From NCBI GenBank assembly GCA_964035545.1, contig OZ037767.1:7244207-7308206 (forward strand): a stretch of DNA of 64,000 bases. The letters are read 5' to 3'. Numbering within the stretch: position 1 is the first letter of the stretch; each line of letters starts with the position of its first letter. The notes below the pieces were generated by a model, which worked only from the letters and a program-made list of their open reading frames with translations, was not told the DNA's origin and did not search any database. The DNA comes from Bugula neritina (lineage: Eukaryota; Bryozoa; Gymnolaemata; Cheilostomatida; Bugulidae). Shown here one piece after another: positions 31,801-43,800 of this stretch. Made by a program: the position numbers and the translations under genes.

Positions 31801-34800
31801 TGCGGCACCGCGATACTATCACACCATCTAGATCTATAAATTAGGGGTAGTTGCGCCTTACTCTCTATAATTTTATAGAGTTTATGCTTCATTTCAAAAC
31901 TAGGAGTTATATGAGGCATCCACCACGATACTTTATCCAACGTTATTTTTCCCGCGTCTACGCCGTTAGCTCTATAAATAGCGTTATCGTTGGTATCGCG
32001 TACTAGCGTTAGTTGATGTTTTATACCGTATAATACTTTTTCGTAATCATCGGCGAATCCGAACAAATGTCTGAGATCCACTTTAATACTAAAAGTACCT
32101 TTAGGATCTGGCTTTTGTATAATATAAATTTGACGCGCGTTAAAACCTAAATTAGCGGCGGCAGCGGTTGCGGTAGTATCTTTTGACCACAACTGATTAA
32201 GACCTCTCGACTTACCGTAGTCGTCGGGATAAGTTAGTAAACCCATCATGGTCGAAGCGTGTCCGGGATTATTTATATATTCCAAGTCGTGTCCGTCGAG
32301 TTGATATCTAATACTTTTAAACAAATAAGCCATACCGTTATTCGTTAACGTTACTAAGTCGGCGTCGGCGTAAGCGGTTCCGTCGGCTTTAGTTAAACGA
32401 CCTTCGATAATTAAATAACTTTTACTCGGTTGAACGTACAAATCTTGTTGATTAATAACTATTCTAATTTCACCTGGGTTATCTAAATTCGTTTCCGTTA
32501 CGGGTTCGTATTCATGCACTTGATCGCGCTCTATGCTCGTATCGAGTACAATTTTTTGTGTAATGTTCAGAGAATCCATTTATTATAGTAAAATAATTTT
32601 TTAATAAGCTATAGCTTGTCCGCTTCCTTCTAAAATATTGCTTATATTACTATTATTTAATACATCTTTAGCTAAATTAAGTTTTTGTAATATAGCTTGA
32701 CTTTTAGCGTTTAACTTTTTTTGCCTTCTTTTCTTAATCGCGTTAACAATTTTTTCACCGGCCGCGGTACCCGCTTTAGCTATAGCCTTTTTACCTAATT
32801 CTCTTACGCTGGAATTACTAGCTATTTTAGTTACTACATTCCTAATGGTATCAAATATTCCACCACCGGCATAGTGTCTTTGTAATCGTTGTCTTTTATC
32901 GTAAACGTACATTTATTATACGAGAATACTTTTATAATAGTCACGAGTAATAATTTTCATTCTAAGTAATTCGTCTAATATAGACACAATTTCGTTTCGT
33001 ACTCCCGTATTTCCGGCTTTAGCGCTAGAAATTAAAAATTCGAGTCGTTCTACTAAAGCGTTAGGATCAGACGATAAATATACTACTCTATCACCGACTT
33101 GCCTTTTAGCTTTTTTACTATCAGCGAGTTTCGCTCTCTGAGGATATAATTGTTCCCAAATAGGTCTAACAATATTTTTCCATTTTTCACTATTTTTATC
33201 TATGGGACCGTGTTTACTTTGATATATAGCGCCGCTATTATCGAGTATATTAGCGTAATTCGCTAAATCATTATCATCGTATCCTATAGGCGTTTTACGC
33301 GTTAAAAGACTTAAAAGTCCTCTAGTCGCCGGATATTCTTCGATATCAAAAATTATTTTACCATCGTTAAAGCTTATAGGTTTCGTACCAATAACGTGTC
33401 TATTACCATCCCACTTTACGTTATAAGCGCCGGGTTCTAAGCCAGCTAAAGCGTTTTGAGTAAATTCGTCTAAATTTATAACTCCATCCGTTATAGCCGG
33501 TTGAACATTATAATTGGGTAATGTAAGCAATTGTTTTAACGCGTCAGTCGTTTGAGCTTGCGAAGTCGTTACGGGTTCAAAATATTTTTCTTGAGCCATC
33601 GCGGCATTTAATTCTCGCTCGCGTTCTCGTTTAAAATTTTCTTTTAATTTATTCTTTCGAGAAATAAAATCTTGTACGGTTTTATCTCTTTTTATAGGGT
33701 CGTGAATCTTTAAGTAACTCATTTATTATATATTAATTTATGTCCACATTTGTGTCCACTTTTGTGTCTAGTGTCCACATTTGTGTCCACTTTTGTGTCT
33801 AGTGTCCACATTTGTGTCCACTTTTGTGTCTAGTGTCCACATTTGTGTCCACTATAATCGTTCTAAAACATTTAAATTTACCCACGAGTTTTGAGAATCG
33901 GGGTAACCCAACCATTTTACTAAAGCCTTTTTACCTTTCTTTTTAATTACGCGTTCTATTCTATACATTTCTTGACTCGTCTTTTGTAATTCCTGTTCGT
34001 AAAAAGATCCTTGAATTTCTTCTCCACCCGAGTCGGTTAATTTATAAGTAGTCGGATTCGTATATAATATTTTACTTATAGTAAACACCTCCTCCGTCCA
34101 TCTAACGGTATAACCTTTTTCAAACGTTCGTTTTTTACGCGGTATACGCACTCTATCACCTATAGCGAATTTAGGTTTAGAAGGCGCTGGTAAGTTTGGA
34201 TATAATTTCACGCGTACTTTATTTTCATTAGAAGGATCACTAGCTTCAATCGGTGTCATTCCAATAGACGAATGTTTAGTCTCGTTATATCGTTTTACTA
34301 AATCTTTTAGTACGTCTATATATTTATAAGTATTATTAGCCGAAAAATATTTAAACATTCGCTCTTTCATTGTTCTATTCCACCTCTCTACTACGCTAGA
34401 CTTTTCTTCATTTTCCGTAGAATATAAGTCTATTAAAGACTTTACGTCTTTGTTATAAAACTCTTTTCCCTTGTCAACCCATAAATGTTGAGGCTTACGA
34501 CGAGTTAAAATTGTTTTTAAAGCTAAAGCCGTCGCTTTTCCGGTCTTATTTTTTAAAGGTATTATCCAACCGTATTTTGAAAATACGTCTATTACCGTTA
34601 GTAAATATTTATAACCGTTATTAAATTTAGCGAATTCAGTCATATCAACCAAGTCAGCCGCCCAAATATTATCGATACCCGATACCCAAATTCGTCTTTT
34701 ACGAAATTTTTTTTGTACGGGTTTATGCAGTTCTTCGGCTAACTCGTTCGTCCATCCCCATCCTAAACGCTTTTTCGCTCCTATTATTGCCGAGGCAAAA

Positions 34801-37800
34801 CGACTGTGTCGCTGTTCAGCGGGCGTAGGATTAGGTATAGCTTTCAGTTCATCTAGCATATTTTTATCACATATTTCGTTTCTAGTTTTAGTATCTTTAT
34901 TAAGCGCGTAACATACGTCGTGTCTCATGGCTATAGCGTCGTCTCGATCTACCGGTTTACTCCATTCTTTAGGAGTCATGTCGTCATTTAAACGCTTATT
35001 TAATTTAGTACCCGGTCCTAAAAAATTATGACCGGGGTAATGCAATTCGAAGGGTAAATTATTTATTAAATTATTAGCTAAACCCGACCCAACGAATGTA
35101 GTTTTTTTACATCCGCATTGACCGCAATTACCGTAACCCATTAGTCTATTATTTTTACTTACTCTCTTTTCGTAATTAAGAGTTTTCGTTTTAGTTTTAC
35201 ACTTACAACAATACATTTATTATAATAAATGGAAATAGAAAATCTTTCGTGGAAAAACGAAATTAATCGTAATAATAATCCTTTACTTCCTAAAAGCATA
35301 AGAGGTCTTATCGTTGGAAAGTCTGGATGCGGTAAAACTACATTACTTTGTAACTTGCTATTACAACCTAATTGGCTCGATTACGATAAACTTATGATTT
35401 ACGGTAAAAGTCTTTCTCAACCCGAATATATAAATATGAGGAAGGCTTTCGAACGTAAATTAACTAAAGAAGAAATTTTAAATTTTTTTAAAAATAGTGA
35501 CGCGATAATAAATTCGGGTATAAACGTAACTCGTATTTTAAAAAATAGTAGGGGTAACGGTAATATAAACGCCGAATTTATCGAATCTAGTGACGACGTT
35601 TATGATCCTAGCGAATTAGACGTTAATAATAAAAATTTAATAATATTCGATGATTTAATGTTGGAAAAACAAAAAACTTGCGAAAGTTATTACGTAAGAG
35701 GACGACACAATAACGTCGATTGTTTTTATTTGTCGCAAAATTATTTTAAGCTGCCTAGAAATACTATTCGAGAAAACGCTAATTTTATTTGTTTATTTCC
35801 TCAAGACGGAAAAAATTTAAATCATATATATCAAGATCACGTAACCGGAGATTTAACGTTAAACGAATTTAAAAACTTTTGTTATAAAGGATGGCAAAAA
35901 CCTCACGGCTTTATTACTTTAGATCTTTCTTCCTCAAAAAATAATGGGAGGTATAGACACGGGTTAGACGAATTTTATATACCGTAATAAATGAGTGTTT
36001 ATAAATTCGGAGGAAGCGGTAAAATTTCTTCAATAAATACAAAAAAATTTGTTTTAATAAACGGTAGTAGTACTCTTACGGGTACGTTAGATATGGGTGA
36101 AAATAAAATATCTAGAGTTATTGATCCGGCTGACGATCAAGACGTAGCCACAAAAAATACGTTGACGATACGAGTATGCCTAAAATATTACATCCTATTA
36201 ATCAATTAACTATATCAACCGACGATGGACGCGTTATAGATAGCGATTTAAAAGTTGATGATGTCGTTACAAAAATTAATGTATCTAATTACGCCGTACC
36301 TCTTATACGAGACCCGAGTGAAAAATTAACCGTATCAACTAATACGGGTAATATTGTAGATAGTAACTTAAGCGTTAGCGATGTCGTTACGACTAGTAAT
36401 ATAAATAATTTCGCTATAAATAAAATACAACCCGCGAATGAAAAATTAACCGTTTCAACTACTTCGGGTAATGTTGCGGATAGTAGTTTAAGCGTTAGCG
36501 ATGTTATTACAACTAGTAATATAAATAATTTCGCTATGAATAAAATACAACCAATAATTGGAGGTAAATTATTAATGCTTTCGAGTGATGGTAATATTGT
36601 AGAAACGGGTATAAATATTTCAGATCTTATTACAATAAATAATATAAATAATTATGCTATTCCTAAATTACAAGGAGCAGTTGGTAATAAATTAGTATTA
36701 TCAACAAATGATGGAGATATAACCGAATCTACTGAATCTCTACCAGTATTTTCGAGTTATAACGTTTAAACGCTATTGGTAATAAATTATTATACGTTGA
36801 GAATATAATAATTTATTTCTATTACTAATAGTAACGAGTAAATGCATTCTAAAATAAAAGTTAATGTTTGTTCTAAAAACGTACAATTCTGGGACAGTAA
36901 ACTCAATAAAACAATAAACTGTCCTAAAACGTACAATTTCTAAAACTTAACAAAAAAAAAAAAAACTAATAGAGTAGTAGTAGGTGGATGCGTCCTAGGA
37001 CAATCCCTGACACCGGAGAGTCGAAGACTCGACGGGGGAAGGGTTGTCCTAGGACCATCCACCTACTACTACTTCTAACATATACCATACGACATATAGC
37101 ATATATAAGGTAACATATAATATATACCATCTAACATATAAGTTATTCAGAATTTTAACTTGTAATGTAAACAGGAATTATCTTAAAGTCTCAACTAGCA
37201 CTTTTAAAAAATGTTTAAAGTGTATATTGATGTGAGAAATTTTAAAGAGTCAAACTGGAGCACATTATATTCATTACCCGGGTGTTTCTAGGATTGCCGT
37301 CAGTTGCACCATACACATTGTCATGGACTTTACTCGTCTGTTTAGAACTGTCTGTCCTGGCCTCTTGGAGTACATGCGGCATGAAAGAGTTCCACTAAAT
37401 AATCAAGTGAAAAAAATTACAATTTGCAAACAGCTGTGATTCTCTTAACAACGTAGCTAAATGTTGATAATATCTTTAAAATGATTGGTTTTATGTGCAA
37501 GAAGTACAACTTGGGTAACAAATTATTTTCTTTTACTGCCCTAACAAAGGAAAAACTTTTTGAAACTCAAACGAAGGACCTGCAGGTACTTTCAGACTAA
37601 TTCAGACACGTGAGTCGTGGCTATAAAGAAGATTTACTTCACGTCTTGCATACTGCTGCATGTTTTTCTGGCATACACACCTTAACATAGATATACTATG
37701 TAAAGTTTTTTTAGACTAGACTGGGCTTGGGGGCAGCACTTCATCTGGGGGGGGGGTGGTTCATGCCCGTTTTGCCACCAGTTGTTATTACTAATTCAAT

Positions 37801-40800
37801 TGAAAGGCTAGAATGACTCAGCTTGACTCGGCTATATAGCTATCAAGCTGTTACATTAGAGAATAGCCTTTATTTTAAACTATTTATAACAAGCAGATGA
37901 CAAATACAATTAGTGTAATCAGTATTCTACTAGGTATAAACCCACAAGGTAGCTATTTTGTATTACATTATATTATTTTATATTCAAGTTTTGGTCTTTT
38001 GATAATTTATAGTGTTGTAGCTTCAATGTGAATAATGATATTTCTTGTATTTATGTTCTGAATTACTGTCAGTTAATCATGTATTATATAGTTAAGATTG
38101 TTTAATAGGTTTCACGGTTGGTAGTGGTTGGTAAACCATCAGTTGCTGATTGAGTCCTGGTTATACGTTAGAAATAAAGATGGAATTCAACCCGTGCACC
38201 TCTCTGGCCTAGTAGTTTATTCAGTGGTAAATGAGCGTTAGACTCTACTTATGCACCACAATTGGTCATAAGTCTTGAGAAAGTGAAGTGAAAGCTTCAT
38301 ATACTATATATGCTATATATATAATATAGATACTACTGCTACCCGAACAAGACAAAGTGGAAATAGGTGAGAAAACAAATATATACTACATATACTATAT
38401 GTTATGTTTGTGTGCTCTACATATAGCCTACTATATATACTATATGTTCTCACCTATCCCGCTTTGTCATGTCCGGGTATATATACTATATGTGTGCTAC
38501 TATTTCAAACTGAGTTACTAACCTGATCATTCTCATGAGTGTGAGTTCTGGTCATCTTGACTGACTCCTCATCATTCTTGTTTTCAAATTGCTAAAAGTT
38601 GTCAGGTATGAAAAAAAATCAATTTGCTCAGTTGAAAAGAGATAACTGCTTAAACATTTTAAGTTGGAGTGCTGAACGTTTCGAAAAAATTTCTAGATTT
38701 TCTTCCAATTATAACAGATGTGATGGCAATGATAATGGCCAATATAATACATCTATGGAAGAATATAAGCTTAAAATATTATATATTTACATATATAATA
38801 CAAAAATAATACAAAATATGCTGAATTTAAGTAACAAAACCTACCCTGTACTTGATTGGTGCCAAGTTTTTAAACCATCCAAAGAACAGTCTACCAGTAA
38901 GAAAGAGAAGTGAAAGAAACACAACTATTCCTGAGAAGATCGGGAGTCCATGACGCCAGCCTATATAATGCAAAAACTACTATTAATCTATGTTAATACG
39001 TCAAAACACAGAATATATTCAGAACAACAAGTACAGATTCAGTGATACATAGAGAACCCACTTGTCCTGAGGGTGTTGTAGAAGAGCATGTTAAACTGGA
39101 GTATTATCAGAGCGATGATGACAAAGTTGATAGCGCTGGTGTGGATGTGATGGTTTATCTTTGAAGGCTTGTAAGCGTAGTATAGGTTATATCTGTCTAT
39201 GTAATACTTTCCAATTACGTATAACAGCCCTGTAAACAGATAAGTACATACTTGTATGGTACGAAAAACCTGGCGCATTTCTAAAATTATACTCAGGTTT
39301 AAAACAGTTGAATATCTTGATTATTTCCTATTGCACTTTCTATGCCATATAAGTTCTGATAAGATTATATTCGAAAAAATGATGGCTTCTCTCTAAAGTT
39401 GCAGGAACTTACCAAATGGCGTGACTAAAGGACTGAGGATGCTGTACGCTACAACCACAGTGAAAATACACAACATCCATGCATACTCTTGGCCAAACTG
39501 AAACTCCCATATCACTGCCTGCAGCACACAAACCAACCTGATTATAGAAACAATTTGCACTCTACAGACGTTTTCTCAGATAAATTTCAACAGCAAAATT
39601 TTAGACTAAAAATAAGACCCAAATTTGTAGGGATAGTGGTCGACCTTAAGTTATATGCTGTTAATATCGGTCTAAAATCATGTGTAAAAATAAAGAAATA
39701 ATGATAGCTAAATGTCCTTGGAAATTTAGCTAGGGTTCAGACTCTTTAGTCTGAGGCAGATGTAGAGTCGTAGATTGTTCAAACCTAAAAGGGTGGTAGC
39801 TTGCGAAACATAACAATTTAGCTTTAACTCAAATTTCAAACTGATAAAGCAATTAATCCAAACTGAGTAATAACTAACACAACATATACAAGTTCCTAAT
39901 TTTTCTAATCATCATACTCGATTTCTTGCACGTAGGAGTTATAATCTCCTGACTAATTTGGTGCATTAAAATTTGCTTAACCATCAACCATCATTTTTAC
40001 TATTATCAACAAAATATTCATGGTGGTTTTGATGTTGAATAGCGCAGTTAATACTTAGCATGACTCGAACAATCAAAATAACTCTTTGGTTCTGCCTTAT
40101 AGAACCATAATGAATAAATCAATAATATAAATGATTATTAATTTGAGAAGATGACTCACCCTTCTGACAGCAGACTGCTCGTAGGCTGACCTTGCTGCCA
40201 GCATTCTTAGCACGTACATTGTGAGTTCAGGGAACCTGATTAAGGTCAAGGCATTCCCAATGAATGCACTTGTTATTACATAGTTGACAAAGAAGGCTCC
40301 ATTACCAGGTAAGAAGATGCACCTAGGAAAGTAAATTAAGCAATAATTAAAAGCTAGGAGTGTTTCCTAAATAAGCAGCGAAATGAAATTTTTTACCTTC
40401 AATACTATGAAAACTAAGAGAATGAAAAATGATGTAAAATCTGACATATTATTTTTAAATTGATGAACACTAAATCAAAACCTAACTCTTCTATATATGA
40501 TTAATATTATTGAATGGATTTTTAGCCATTGTCATAATATTAGTATAAGTGAAGTAACTACATTCTTTTGATCTTCGTATACTGACTTTTACATGATGAG
40601 CTAGTTATTTTATATCTAACCAAATAAACCACTATTATATAATATAAGCTAAAATTTGAAGGACCACAAAAATTTGAGTTGCAAAAATCTGGTATCAAAG
40701 CTCAGTGTTCACTTAATATATTCAGGTATTGGCTAATAGCACTTTAAACATTCGTGGAGTAATCTGCTTTTATTTTGTGTTGAAAGCATGTGCAACTCCT

Positions 40801-43800
40801 CCGTTAACAGAATATTATGTTTTTCTGGTTAAAAATGTTTGTTTAAGTTAAAACTTTAATTATGAAGTTTTAAACTAGACATATTGTGTTAAATTGCCCA
40901 AACAAACTATGAACTCTATTAGAGAAGATGTCTTAATAAAAAGTTATTATGAAAAACTTCATTTCGTATATTGCATTTAGTTTGAATTGTTAAATTTCCC
41001 TGTAGCTAAATTATGGTATAGTTTGCAATGAAAATTAAAAACATGAAGCAGAAAGTTACATCAGATTAAAACTTGTCTTTGTCATAACACTGGCACGCAG
41101 CATTCACAGACAGCATTTGTACAATTACCCAGTATATGCGAATTTTAATATTTGCGATTGAATAATTGTGTTAAACTTACGCCCATCTCATCTCCCTCAC
41201 TTCTTTACGCTTTGTGAAGGCATACTCCAAAAATGCTTTTGCACTAAAAACATATAAAAAGTTAAATGAAATTTTTGTGCTCAGTTTTTCTATTTCAAAT
41301 CTAGTGTAAGTGAAATCATTTCTAGCAGTGAGGTATGACCTTCTGCAGAGTGTAGATTAAGTACCTGGGTAACCCGAGAGAACGTAGTATCACAATCATC
41401 AGAAGGAGAAACAGAAATGTTTTTCTCATGACTGTTTGGTGTTCTTTTGTTCTACAAAATTGATCAAAGTCATGGTGTATATGCAAAACGTTAAACTGAT
41501 ATCTTTCTCTTATCAATATTATTTCTTTTTATTCATCTGTCTTTAACAGTCTTTAACCAAAATTACACCCGAACAGTGGTTGTGGGCAATTAAAGTTAAT
41601 TCTTAGATTCTTCAACAGCATGCATAAAATGTGTAAGATAGCTGTAAAATTGATATAAGTAGTACAACAAACCAGCTAGCTTAGTACAAGGATTGCCGAT
41701 GTACGTACCTCGTCCAGTGACCAATGAACTGGTCAGAATAAAATACTATGTACGGCAGTATGACACTGAAGAACCACAAGAACAGGCTCGGTAAAAACTG
41801 AGACACAAATGCATTCTATAACAAAAAAACCACATAATCACCAAACTGGAGTTTACAAATTGCCAAGAGTTAAAACTAGCTTTGGCACCTGCAGTACACA
41901 ATGTTATAGAGAGTTTACTACAAATTGTTCAACTTTTTTCTTTTCCATCGGCGACTATTTCTGCAAATGCAATGAAATATACAAATGATTGAAAAAATAT
42001 GATTAAAAGTTATTGCCGTTTGAACCCTAACAAGTAATTATTAGGTGCAAATGCTACCACATTCATGTCAATAGTTCTATAACCTATACAGATAGAAGCT
42101 CACTCTAAGATTTGAGTTGTTGGGGTCGCGACCTTTGTCAGTGAGTATTGCAGAAGGAGTTGTTAGGAAGAAGAGAGTCAGCAAAACAGCCAGGTTTATA
42201 AAAATAGCTCTCAGCCACCATTTGAAAGGAGTAACAGACAGGTTCTGCCTACAAAGGTATGTAAGACATAATAAATATAATAATAGTTCAATGCATCTCG
42301 GCTTGAGTAATACGCATTAGAATGATTAGATGTTACTTAATACAAAGTAAATGTTAAACAAGCACATCTATGCAGAAACATTTCTTGTGCTTCTTCTAAA
42401 AATAATGGCTTTTATTCATGTCAAGAGAATTTTTTTATAGATCACAACAAGCTAATAAAGGAGAAAACACCTGTGCAAGTATAGTATATATTTTTATTTA
42501 TATTGCTTCACTTTCAATTATGATTCTTATTGTAACATTTTGTTTCTCGAAGAGTAAAAACTTGATACGGGAAGTTTTTCTTTTTAGAAGCAGATTTAAA
42601 AGTTTTAAGCTTTCTTTGTTATTTATAAGTTAAAAAAATTAGCTAATACTCACACACCGACACTAAAATTTTAACAGTGTATTAGTTTGTTAAGCTTGAG
42701 ATGAATATTTAAATATATAATAAACATAATGTGATGTAATAAATATTCATATTTAAAATTAAGTTTAAAGCTTAGTTTTATTTAATCAAATTTGTTGCCA
42801 AACTAACCAATAGATGTCATTTGGATCAGGTGCAAACTCCACGTCCCAGTTGGCAGAATCTACTTCTTTTGAAATGGAAGATGTTTGAGGTTTTGTTTTA
42901 CTGCAGATTGTGGAGTTGTAATCATAATACAATCTGTTAAGAAAATGAAACTAAGCTTGTTAGTAATAATTGTAAGATATTGCATATCCAATATATTACA
43001 ATACTAGAATTTGAATCACGTGTTTTATTTACAGTTTTCCTTGTACAAGTATCCTCCTATGACAAAATAATAGCTCTCTAAGTGAGGGTGCTTAACCAGG
43101 TAATACACAGATAATACACACTTATAACAACACAGGTAGTGCACAGGTAACCACGAAACCCATAATTTAAAGTAATATCTTATTATATAAAGCTGATTGC
43201 TTGGAACTTCTCTTTTTTGAGTGTCTTTTACTTTTATGACATGATATGTATGGAGTACCAAAACTATTACGCAAAGGAATATCACATGTATATTATTATA
43301 TACATATTTCAGCAATATATGTATGGTATATGACTATTATAATTTTAGAAAAGCAGCATTCACCATTATAGATGCTGTAAACCCGAACACACATACTTGT
43401 GTGCCATTTGTTCCGTGTTGAAAATGACAAAAGCTATTCCCGTGCATTCTTGAAAAGCATTTACTTTCTCCTTCTCCATAGCCTGCTCCAGTTTGTTCTC
43501 CTCATCCGTGTAATAGTCAATAGCATCTACCTGCTTGCAGCCACAGTTGTGGCAGCAGCAGCACAGTCGGCCAAAGTAGTACGGCACCATTGTTGGTCTG
43601 GTACCTGCACCAACACGCCATCATAACGTCGGATAAAGTAGTTAAACACACTTTGCAGTAACCTTTAGTGATTTGTAAATGTGTGTGCAATACAAACATG
43701 ACAAGTTGTGTCTTTGCTTAACATCTTTTTTTCATAAAACGACAGATAAAGTACAAAAACACATTACACCCAACTGCCAGTTTGTACTGATTGAATTTTT

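Larger units (their letters stand above)
23142..37073. mobile_element. Polinton/Maverick (adintovirus-like) element, 13.9 kb
   Basis: Self-synthesising DNA transposon or integrated virus with 101-bp terminal inverted repeats that are themselves hairpins, a 6-bp target duplication and the full Polinton core: protein-primed PolB, retroviral-type integrase, adenain-like protease, A32/FtsK-type ATPase, double-jelly-roll MCP and minor capsid protein. Extra genes encode fibre/spike-like proteins, small basic core-like proteins and a PLA2 domain fused to the integrase. Intergenic gaps are mostly under 30 bp. CpG density is visibly higher than in the host flanks, pointing to a young or protected insertion. 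PolB carries an in-frame stop and the fibre gene a frameshift, so this copy is probably not autonomous. It lies in the last intron of the TMEM63 gene, with most of its genes on the host gene's strand. Confidence 0.96.

Noticed and set aside
33741-33853. CRISPR-like array
   Set aside because: Directly adjoining 31-bp tandem copies with no spacers, in a eukaryotic element.
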